This document shows, one piece after another, positions 7,553 through 14,392 of a stretch of DNA of 64,000 bases. The DNA comes from Spongiactinospora sp. TRM90649 (GTDB lineage: Bacteria; Actinomycetota; Actinomycetes; Streptosporangiales; Streptosporangiaceae): the NCBI RefSeq assembly GCF_029382225.1, contig NZ_JARLTC010000029.1, positions 1 through 64,000 of the forward strand, in the 5' to 3' direction. The notes beneath the pieces are model-generated. The model saw only the letters and a list, made by a program, of their open reading frames with translations, was not told where the DNA came from and did no database searches. Every line of letters starts with the position of its first letter. Within the stretch, counting starts at the first letter, position 1. The translations under genes were made by a program, and so were the position numbers.

Positions 7553-8488
7553 CTAGGCCAGATCCATGGACCAGACCTGGTTCACCAGGGGCCGGCCCTC
7601 CTCCTCGTCGGGCTCCTCTCCGTCGAGGGTGAATCCGGCCCGCTCATAGATTCGCCGCGCGTCGGTGAGCACGTGGCGGGTCCACAGGGTGATCCGCTTG
7701 TATCCGGCCTCGCGGGCGAAGTTCAGGCATTCCGCCACGAGCCGCCCGCCGACGCCGTGGCCCCGGGCGGAGGGCTCGACGAGCAGCAGCCGGAGCTGGG
7801 CCGTCTCGTCGTCCTTGCGCACGCAGAAGACGCACCCGGCCCGCTCGCCGTCGATCTCGGCGATCCAGGCGGCCTCGCGGGCGGGCTGGTGGCCGTCCGC
7901 GTAGTCGGCCACGATGCGGGCGACGAGCGCCTCGAACCGCGGGCCCCAGCCGTACTCGGCGGCGTAGAGCGCGCCGTGCCGGAACACCACCCAGCCCAGG
8001 TCGCCGGTGCGCGGCGGGCGGATGACGAGGGCGGCGCCCGCGCGGTCGCCCTCGGTCAGGCTCCGCCGGACCACGGTCATGGCCGACACCAGGCGGCCCG
8101 CGTCTTCGTCGGTGAGCCCGGCGAGCATGCCCCGCACCTGCTCGTCGGAGCGTTTGTCGAGTTCGGCGAACACTGAGCGCCCGGCGTCGGTCAGCGTTAC
8201 GACCTGGCGCCGCCCGTCGGCCGCGGACCGCTCCCTGGTGGCGAGCCCTTCGGACTCGAACCTGGACATGATGCGGCTCAGGTAGCCCGCGTCGAGCCCG
8301 AGCAGCCTGCGCAGCTCGACGGCCTCGCTCTGCCGTCCCTCGCTCGTCGCGTGCGCCAGCTCCCAGAGCACCCTGGCCTCGGTCAGGGAGTAGGGGGTGT
8401 ACATGGTCTCGGCCGCGAGGGCACCGACCACCCCGGTATAGAAGCGGTTGAAGGCGCGCACGGCGGTCACGTGCTCATCGCTCGCCAT
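7553..8488 (-). CDS. MarR regulator fused to GNAT acetyltransferase
   Basis: The 311-residue two-domain protein carries a MarR winged helix at about residues 1-150 (ARVLWELAHATSE, RLLGLDAGYLSRIMSRFESE as recognition region, RSAADGRRQVVTLTDAGRSV as wing). A GNAT acetyltransferase occupies about 155-311, with the acetyl-CoA loop seen as VEPSARGHGVGGRL and the C-terminal ITLWTRHVLTDARRIYERAGF. This fusion is a known actinobacterial and proteobacterial architecture; the acetyl acceptor is unknown. The start has AAAGGAGAG just upstream. A long inverted repeat sits between its ribosome binding site and the divergent esterase gene and is the likely autoregulatory operator. Confidence 0.88.
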   Translation of the reverse strand: MASDEHVTAVRAFNRFYTGVVGALAAETMYTPYSLTEARVLWELAHATSEGRQSEAVELRRLLGLDAGYLSRIMSRFESEGLATRERSAADGRRQVVTLTDAGRSVFAELDKRSDEQVRGMLAGLTDEDAGRLVSAMTVVRRSLTEGDRAGAALVIRPPRTGDLGWVVFRHGALYAAEYGWGPRFEALVARIVADYADGHQPAREAAWIAEIDGERAGCVFCVRKDDETAQLRLLLVEPSARGHGVGGRLVAECLNFAREAGYKRITLWTRHVLTDARRIYERAGFTLDGEEPDEEEGRPLVNQVWSMDLA

Positions 8489-8496
8489 CGCTCTCC

Positions 8497-8532
8497 TTTG
8501 ACCCGATCAATCAATTCATTGACGGAGTCAAA
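8497..8532. promoter_or_regulatory. Inverted-repeat operator candidate between marR-gnat and esterase genes
   Basis: A 36-bp imperfect palindrome is centred at 8514/8515. Its outer arms TTTGAC and GTCAAA match exactly, and its inner arms TCAAT and ATTGA match exactly around CAATTC. It begins 8 bp upstream of the MarR-GNAT start codon and overlaps the upstream edge of its ribosome binding site region. MarR proteins typically bind 16-20 bp palindromes of this A/T-rich type, so the inner part is the most likely site. Confidence 0.6.
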
Positions 8533-8648
8533 CGATACGCGCCGCCCCGGCCACCGCGCAATGCCCCTGCGTGGCATTCGCGAAGAACGTGGCACGATGC
8601 TCAAGGACCACCACCGATCGGTTCACTGGACAAGAGTTGGGAGATCCC

Positions 8649-9632
8649 TTGCCTCTGTTCGACCTGCCCCTCGAAGAACTGCGGAGCTACCTTCCCGACC
8701 GTGACGAGCCCGCCGACTTCGACGACTTCTGGAAGCGCACCCTCATCGAGGCCGAGGCGTTCGACCTGGCGGCCGAGTTCAAGCCGTACGACGCCGGCCT
8801 GTCGTCCGTGGAGGTGTTCGACACCGCGTTCGCCGGATGGCACGGACACCGGATCAACGCCTGGCTGCTGCTGCCCCGTCACGTGAACGGGCCCGTGCCG
8901 TGCGTGGTCAACTACATCGGCTACAGCGGCGGGCGGGGCTACCCGCACGACCACCTGGCCTGGCCCGCCGCCGGGTTCGCCGCGCTGATCATGGACACCC
9001 GGGGGCAGGGCGGCTCCAACCCGAACAGGCCGGGCGCCACCGCCGACCCCGACGGAGGCGACTTCGCCGCCGCGTGGGGCATGCTGACCAGGGGCGTGCT
9101 CGACCCGGAGAACTACTACTACCGCCGGGTGTTCGCCGACGCCGCCAGGGCCGTGGACGTGATGGCCGCCCACCCGCGCGTGGACCCCGCGCGGATCGCG
9201 GTCTGCGGGGGCAGTCAGGGCGGCGGCATCGCCCAGGCCGTCGCGGCGCTGCGGCCCAACGTCTCGGCCGCGCTGATCGACGTGCCCTTCCTGACCCACT
9301 TCCGGCGGGCGGTGGAGATCACCGGCCGGGAGCCGTACGCGGAGCTCGTGCGGTTCCTGTCCACCCAGCACGACGCCCAGGAGCGGGTGTTCCGCACCCT
9401 GTCCTACTTCGACGGGATCAACTTCGCGGCGCGCGGCGTGATCCCGGCCCGGTACTCGGTGGCCCTGATGGACGAGGTGTGCCCTCCCTCCACCGTGTTC
9501 GCCGCCTATAACCACTGGTCGGGGCCCAAGGACATCTCCGTGTGGCCATGGAACGGCCATGAGGGCGGGGCCGGGGCGCAGGTCGAGATCCAACTCCGGT
9601 ACCTTCGCCAACTGTGGGGACCACACGACTGA
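8649..9632 (+). CDS. Acetylxylan esterase (CE7 family)
   Basis: The 327-residue alpha/beta hydrolase belongs to carbohydrate esterase family 7, which removes acetyl groups from xylo-oligosaccharides and cephalosporin C. The sequence shows the family N-terminus MPLFDLPLEELRSYLP, the strand YIGYSGGRGYP, the dipeptide region DTRGQG, the nucleophile elbow GGSQGGG, an acid residue in MDEVCPP and the catalytic His in NGHEGG. The TTG at 8649 is chosen because it matches the family N-terminus and follows GGGAGA; the longer open frame upstream is not conserved. No signal peptide is seen, so the enzyme should act on imported oligosaccharides. It overlaps the lactonase gene by 19 bp. Confidence 0.88.
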   Translation: MPLFDLPLEELRSYLPDRDEPADFDDFWKRTLIEAEAFDLAAEFKPYDAGLSSVEVFDTAFAGWHGHRINAWLLLPRHVNGPVPCVVNYIGYSGGRGYPHDHLAWPAAGFAALIMDTRGQGGSNPNRPGATADPDGGDFAAAWGMLTRGVLDPENYYYRRVFADAARAVDVMAAHPRVDPARIAVCGGSQGGGIAQAVAALRPNVSAALIDVPFLTHFRRAVEITGREPYAELVRFLSTQHDAQERVFRTLSYFDGINFAARGVIPARYSVALMDEVCPPSTVFAAYNHWSGPKDISVWPWNGHEGGAGAQVEIQLRYLRQLWGPHD

Positions 9633-10615
9633 TCTACATCGGCGGCTACACCCCGGACAGCGGCGGATCCGGACCCGGCGTCACCACCGTGCGCAGGGAG
9701 TCGGACGGACGGCTCGGCGAACTGGCCGTGACCGCCGCGTCCGGCCCGTCCTTCCTGGCCGCCCATCCGGCGCTGCCCGTCCTGTACGCGGTCGGCGAGA
9801 CCGCCGAGGGCACCGTGAGCGCCTTCACCCGCCACCCGGACGGCAGGCTCACCCGCCTGGGCGAGCACTCCAGCGGCGGGAACTCGCCCTGCCACGTCGC
9901 CGTCGATCCGTACGGCTCGTGGCTGGCCATCGCCAACTACGGCGACGGCGTGCTCGGCGTGCGGCGCCTGGACGAGTTCGGCCGCATGGCGGGCCCGCCC
10001 AAGGTCTTCCCGCACACCGGCTCCGGGCCCGACCCCGACCGCCAGGCCGGGCCGCACGCCCACCAGGCCGTGTTCGGGCCCGACGGCGGCCTCTACGTCA
10101 CCGACCTGGGCACCGACGAGATCCGCCGCTACCTGGTCGGCGACGGCGTCCGCCCGCACCCGGACGGCCCGATCCGCGTGACCCCGGGCACCGGCCCCAG
10201 GCACCTGTTCCACTCCGCCGGGCGCTGGTACCTGGCGGGCGAGCTGAACGGGGCCGTGACCATGTACGACGCGGCGTGGAACGAGCTGGCCACGGTGCCC
10301 GCCTCCCGCTCGCCGGAGCCGAACGCCCCCTCCCACCTGGAGGTCTCCGCCGACGGCCGGTTCGTGTACGTCGCCAACCGGGGGCCCGACACCGTCACGG
10401 TCCTCGACTCCCGCGACCTGTCGCACGTGGCGGAGGTCCCCTGCGGCGGCGCGTGGCCGCGTCACTTCGCCGTGGTCGGCGACCGCATGTACGTGGCCGA
10501 CCAGCACTCCGCCGAGATCACCGCGCTGACCGTGAAGTCCGGCGTTCCCCAGGCCGTGGCCGAGCGGTTCGCCGTGGAGACCCCCTCCTGCGTCCTGCCG
10601 GTACCGGCCCTCTAG
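9614..10615 (+). CDS. Lactonase-family beta-propeller protein (6-phosphogluconolactonase-like)
   Basis: The 333-residue protein has a YbhE/Pgl-type seven-bladed beta-propeller fold. Repeated blade motifs are visible (HPALPVLYAVGE, DPYGSWLAIANYGDG, APSHLEVSADGRFVYVANRG), along with the conserved GPHAHQAVFGPDG and GTGPRHLFH segments. Family members hydrolyse 6-phosphogluconolactone or related sugar lactones in the cytoplasm. The GTG start lies inside the 3' end of the esterase gene, so translation is likely coupled. The pairing suggests joint use in hemicellulose-derived sugar catabolism. Because the family is broad, the exact lactone is unsure. Confidence 0.85.
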   Translation: MGTTRLIYIGGYTPDSGGSGPGVTTVRRESDGRLGELAVTAASGPSFLAAHPALPVLYAVGETAEGTVSAFTRHPDGRLTRLGEHSSGGNSPCHVAVDPYGSWLAIANYGDGVLGVRRLDEFGRMAGPPKVFPHTGSGPDPDRQAGPHAHQAVFGPDGGLYVTDLGTDEIRRYLVGDGVRPHPDGPIRVTPGTGPRHLFHSAGRWYLAGELNGAVTMYDAAWNELATVPASRSPEPNAPSHLEVSADGRFVYVANRGPDTVTVLDSRDLSHVAEVPCGGAWPRHFAVVGDRMYVADQHSAEITALTVKSGVPQAVAERFAVETPSCVLPVPAL

Positions 10616-10629
10616 CCGCCCGGCGGTCG

Positions 10630-10981
10630 GAACGCGCCGCCAGCCCCGCCCGGTCCCGGACCGGCAGCAGCCCGTTGGTGGTCTTCAGCCCCACCACGCC
10701 GCACCACGCGGCGGGGACTCGGATCGACCCCGCCCCGTCGCTGCCCGTCGCCAGCGGCACGATGCCCCTGGCCACGGCGGCGGCCGATCCCGCCGAGGAG
10801 CCGCCCGCGACCAGCCCGGGGTTCCGGCGAACGCGCGCAGGCGCGGGTCGATCAGCTCCAGCCGGGCCAGCGCCGCCTCGGTGACCTCACGCGCGTTCAC
10901 CCGGCGGCCGAGCACCAGATCCCTGACCCGCAACGCGGACAGCGCCGCGTAGGCCGGGGGAGTCAGCGCGCCGGTGGGCGC
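10630..10981 (-). pseudogene. Amidase relic with internal deletion
   Basis: From an ATG at about 10981 the minus strand reads the amidase N-terminus (LSALRVRDLVLGRRVNAREV, then LIDPRLRAFAG). It jumps directly, with a frame change, to the core GLVAGGSSAGSAAAVARGI and GSDGAGSIRVPAAWCGVVGL, followed by LKTTNGLLP, and then decays. About 100 residues between these blocks, including the catalytic Lys region, are missing, as is the C-terminal two thirds. The Ser-Ser-Ala-Gly-Ser core is intact. This is a dead amidase-signature gene. It overlaps the 3' end of the next minus-strand gene by 19 bp. Confidence 0.75.
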
Positions 10982-11589
10982 CATCCGGGGTCGCGTCCGA
11001 GGTGGCGGAGCAGGACCGCCGCGTCGTCGTCGCCCTCGCCCGGCGGCACCGGCGTGGCGAAGGCGAAGCCACGGAACGGCTCGATCACGTCCCTGGTCGC
11101 GGCCAGCAGGGCGCGGGCCGTCTCCGGCCGGAGCGTGGACGGCTGCCCGGTGGCGGCGGCGATGTCCCACGCGTGCACGGCGGCGTCGAGGGCGCAGACG
11201 GCCACGGCGGCCCGGGCGGGCAGGGTGCCGCCGGGGACCGGGATGGGCACCGGCACCGCCTCGGCGTCGGCCTCCACGGTGACCCAGGCGCTCGTGCCGT
11301 AGGTCATCGCCTCCTCGGCCAGGTCGACGGGGGAGCCCGCCACCTTGCCGGAGGGCGCGAACGGGTCTTCCGTGGGCATCCGGCCGCCGGTGATGAAACC
11401 GGCGTAGCCCACCTGGTCACCAGAGGCGTGCTGAACCACCTGGGTGACGTTCCACGCCTCGCACGGCGTCGGCAGCTCCCAGTCGCCGTCGGCGACGCCG
11501 CGCACGGCGGTGCGGAGCGCGAGATATGCCTCGTCGAGGATGGGCCACCCGCTAGGGGTGTCTCCTCGCTGAATGCTCGTTTCTTCCAT
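10963..11589 (-). CDS. TIGR03086/DinB-like metal-binding protein
   Basis: The 208-residue protein belongs to the DinB / mycothiol-dependent maleylpyruvate isomerase-like superfamily. The N-terminal helical bundle motif ELPTPCEAWNVTQVVQHASG carries the first metal-type His, and the later ALDAAVHAWDIAAATGQPST carries the second conserved His. Many actinobacterial members use mycothiol as a thiol cofactor, but for most, including this one, the reaction is unknown. Its stop lies just inside the amidase relic start, so the two were probably one transcription unit before the amidase decayed. Confidence 0.8.
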   Translation of the reverse strand: MEETSIQRGDTPSGWPILDEAYLALRTAVRGVADGDWELPTPCEAWNVTQVVQHASGDQVGYAGFITGGRMPTEDPFAPSGKVAGSPVDLAEEAMTYGTSAWVTVEADAEAVPVPIPVPGGTLPARAAVAVCALDAAVHAWDIAAATGQPSTLRPETARALLAATRDVIEPFRGFAFATPVPPGEGDDDAAVLLRHLGRDPGWRPPAR

Positions 11590-11631
11590 AGAGCTGAGAG
11601 TCTGCCACCTATGCGCCGGCGCGGGGGCGGG

Positions 11632-12285
11632 TCAGCGGGGATCCGCCTCCAGGTAGGCCAGCACGGCCATGACGCGCCGGTTGTGGTCGTCGGACGGCGG
11701 CAGCCCGAGCTTGGCGAAGATGTTGTTGGTGTGCTTGCCGATCGCCTTCTCGGTGACCGCAAGGCGCGCCGCGATGGCGATGTTGGACATGCCCTCGGCC
11801 ATCATCCCGAGCACCTCGCGCTCGCGCGGCGTCAGCCCCCCGAGCGGTTCGTCGCGGCCCCTGCGGGTGAGGAGCTGGGAGATCACCTCGGCGTCCATCG
11901 CGGTGCCGCCCCCGGCCACCCTGCGCACCGCGTCCACGAACTGCTCCACGTCGCCGATCCGGTCCTTGAGCAGGTAGCCGACCGCGCCGGAGCGGTCGGA
12001 GAGCAGTTCGCGGGCGTAGAGCTGCTCGACGTACTGCGAGAGGATCAGCACCGGCAGCCCGGGGAGGCGCTCGCGGGCCGTGAGCGCGGCGCGCAGGCCC
12101 TCGTCGGTGAAGGACGGCGGCAGCCGAACGTCGATCACGGCGACGTCGGGCCGGTGCCGGTCGATCGCGGCCAGCAGCGACGGGCCGTTGTCCACCGCCT
12201 CGGCCACCTCGAACCCGTGCGCGCTCAGCAGCCGGGTCAGGCCGTCTCTCAGCAGGGCCAGGTCCTCGGCGATCACGACGCGCAC
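11632..12285 (-). CDS. NarL/FixJ-type response regulator
   Basis: The 217-residue response regulator has a receiver domain at about 1-120: acidic pair in VVIAEDLALLRDGL, phosphorylation Asp in DVAVIDVRLPPS, Lys in GYLLKDRIG. A LuxR-type helix-turn-helix occupies about 150-212 (LTPREREVLGMMAEGMSNIA, then EKAIGKHTNNIFAKLGL). The GTG at 12285 is chosen because the receiver begins there. It overlaps the kinase stop by 13 bp, so the pair is translated together. The pair lies divergent from the ABC exporter operon, which is its most likely target. Confidence 0.9.
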   Translation of the reverse strand: MRVVIAEDLALLRDGLTRLLSAHGFEVAEAVDNGPSLLAAIDRHRPDVAVIDVRLPPSFTDEGLRAALTARERLPGLPVLILSQYVEQLYARELLSDRSGAVGYLLKDRIGDVEQFVDAVRRVAGGGTAMDAEVISQLLTRRGRDEPLGGLTPREREVLGMMAEGMSNIAIAARLAVTEKAIGKHTNNIFAKLGLPPSDDHNRRVMAVLAYLEADPR

Positions 12286-13376
12286 GGCACCTCCATGGTC
12301 AGCACCGTAGGGCCGCCCGCCGGGCTGCGCACGTCGAGCGTGCCGTCGAAGGCCGACAGCCGCCGCCCGATGCCGAGCAGCCCGCTCCCGGCCGACGGGT
12401 CGGCGCCGCCCCGGCCGTCGTCGCCGACGGTCAGCCGCAGCCCGCCGTCGCGCCGCCGCAGGTGCACCCACGCCCTGCCCGCGTCGCTGTGCCGGGTCAC
12501 GTTGGTCAGCGACTCGGCGGCGGCGAAGTAGAGCGCGGACTCCAGCGGGGCGTCCGGACGGCGCGGCAGCTCGACGTCCACCTCGACGGGCATCGGGCAC
12601 ATCAGCGCGGCGGCCCGGATCGCCCCTTCCAGCCCACGGTCGGCGAGCACCGGCGGATGGACGCCGCGCACCAGGTCGCGCAGGTCGGTGAGCGCCTGCC
12701 CGGCCGACTCCCACGCCTCGTCCACCAGCGCCCGCACCTGGTCGGGATCGTGCGAGCCCCGGGCCAGGCCGAGGGTCATCCGCACCGCGACCAGCCTGGC
12801 CTGCGCGCCGTCGTGCAGGTCGCGCTCGATCCTGCGCAGCTCGGCGGCCTGCGCGCCCGCCGCCGCCGCGCGCGACTCGGTCAGCTCCCTGATCCGGCGC
12901 GCCCGCGCCGTGCCGGGGCCGAGCAGCACCTCCGCCAGCCTCGCCTGCGCCGAGCGCAGCAGCACGGCGGTGGCCGCCGCGACCGCGATGACGGCCAGGA
13001 TCGCCAGGCTGAGCGCGAGGGTGATCTCGCCGCCGGTCCGCGCGGTCGGCAGCGCGAAGAGGGTCGAGACGGCCGAGCCGATCACGCAGACCACCGCGAG
13101 CGCCCCCGGCCCCGCCACGGCGTGCGCGGCCAGCCAGGCGGCGGCATGCCACCCGGGACCGTCACCCGCCGGGACCTCCCGGCCGAGCACGCGGCCCGCC
13201 CAGGCGCGCCGCCGTGCGGCCAGGACGCGGACGGCCCGCCCAGGCCCCGCGCCCGCGTCCCGGCCGAGCAGCGTCCACACCCCCAGCGCGGCCAGCAGCG
13301 GCGGTGCGGCGAGGCCGGTGACGGCGTCGATCACCAGCCGTCCGAGCGCCCGGGGGACACGCGGGAATGCGTTCAC
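12273..13376 (-). CDS. Sensor histidine kinase (HisKA_3 type)
   Basis: The membrane sensor kinase has about 367 residues from the GTG at 13376. Hydrophobic segments lie in the first third (LAAPPLLAALGVWTLL and two further helices around ALAVVCVIGSAVSTLFAL and LSLAILAVIAVAAATAVLLR). The dimerisation helix with the phospho-accepting His is RRIERDLHDGAQARLVAV. An ATPase domain follows (AAAESLTNVTRHSDAGRA, VGDDGRGGADP, GLLGIGRRL). This is the DesK/NarX-like group that pairs with LuxR-type regulators. A longer frame to 13427 exists, but the GTG follows a GCAGGG sequence and avoids a proline-rich lead. No extracellular sensor domain is visible, so the signal is probably sensed in the membrane. Confidence 0.88.
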   Translation of the reverse strand: MNAFPRVPRALGRLVIDAVTGLAAPPLLAALGVWTLLGRDAGAGPGRAVRVLAARRRAWAGRVLGREVPAGDGPGWHAAAWLAAHAVAGPGALAVVCVIGSAVSTLFALPTARTGGEITLALSLAILAVIAVAAATAVLLRSAQARLAEVLLGPGTARARRIRELTESRAAAAGAQAAELRRIERDLHDGAQARLVAVRMTLGLARGSHDPDQVRALVDEAWESAGQALTDLRDLVRGVHPPVLADRGLEGAIRAAALMCPMPVEVDVELPRRPDAPLESALYFAAAESLTNVTRHSDAGRAWVHLRRRDGGLRLTVGDDGRGGADPSAGSGLLGIGRRLSAFDGTLDVRSPAGGPTVLTMEVPCAS

Positions 13377-13507
13377 CCCTGCAGTCTGCCCCCTCGCCCG
13401 GGCCCCGGTCGGTGGGGGTGGCCCCACCCCCGAGTGCGGGAAATCCCACCACCGGCCCTCGTCCCCGGCCCATGGAGACGGCCCGCGCGGCCCGCGACGC
13501 TGAAGAC

Positions 13508-14392
13508 ATGATCGAAGTGACCGGACTGACCAAACGGTACGGCGGGGCCCTCGCCGTGGACGAGCTGACCTTCGCGGTGAAGCCCGGCCTGGTGACCGGG
13601 TTCCTCGGGCCGAACGGGGCCGGAAAGTCGACCACGATGCGGGTGATCCTCGGGCTGGAGAGCCCGGACGAGGGCACGGCGCTGGTCTGCGGCCGGCCGT
13701 ACGCGGGGCTGCGCAGGCCGATGCTGCGGGTCGGCGCGCTGCTCGACGCCGGGAACGCGCACGGCGGCAGGACCGCCAGGGGACACCTGAGCTGGCTGGC
13801 CAGGAGCAACGGCATCGACCGGCGCCGGGTGGGCGAGGTGCTCACGGAGGTGGGCCTCGACGGCGCCGCGGACCGGCGGATCGGCGGCTTCTCCCTGGGC
13901 ATGCGGCAGCGGCTCGGCATCGCGGGCGCGCTGCTCGGCGACCCGGAGGTGCTGATCTTCGACGAGCCGGTGAACGGGCTCGACCCGGAGGGCATCCGCT
14001 GGATCCGCGACCTGATGCGCTCGATGGCCGCCGACGGCCGCACCGTGCTGGTCTCCAGCCACCTGATGGGCGAGATGGCGCTCACCGCCGACCACGTCGT
14101 GGTCATCGCCGGGGGGCGGCTGATCGCCGACGCCCCGATGGCCGGCCTGCGGCACGGTGGCGTCCTGGTGCGCGCGGCGGATCGGCAGGCCCTGGCCCGC
14201 GAGCTGCGCCGGCATGGCGGCGAGGTCCGCGACGAAGACGGCGGGCTGCGCGTGCGCGGCCTGTCCGCCGCGCGGATCGGCGAACTCGCCCTGGCCGCGG
14301 GCATCGCCCTGCGCGAGCTGACCCCGGGCGGCCGGTCACTGGAGGAGACGTTCATGGAGCTGACCGGCGCGGTCGCCGGGAGGGCGTCGTGA
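13508..14392 (+). CDS. ABC exporter ATP-binding protein
   Basis: The 294-residue ABC ATPase is of the drug/peptide export type. The Walker A loop GPNGAGKST is at about residues 34-42, the signature LGMRQRLGI near 133-141, Walker B LIFDEP followed by VNGLDPEG, and the switch His in VSSHLMGEMAL. The C-terminal tail (LRELTPGGRSLEETFMELTG) is typical of partners of ABC-2 permeases. Its stop overlaps the permease start as GTGA, so the two subunits are coupled. The adjacent divergent two-component pair suggests induction by a cell-envelope or antibiotic signal; that link is inference. Confidence 0.92.
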   Translation: MIEVTGLTKRYGGALAVDELTFAVKPGLVTGFLGPNGAGKSTTMRVILGLESPDEGTALVCGRPYAGLRRPMLRVGALLDAGNAHGGRTARGHLSWLARSNGIDRRRVGEVLTEVGLDGAADRRIGGFSLGMRQRLGIAGALLGDPEVLIFDEPVNGLDPEGIRWIRDLMRSMAADGRTVLVSSHLMGEMALTADHVVVIAGGRLIADAPMAGLRHGGVLVRAADRQALARELRRHGGEVRDEDGGLRVRGLSAARIGELALAAGIALRELTPGGRSLEETFMELTGAVAGRAS

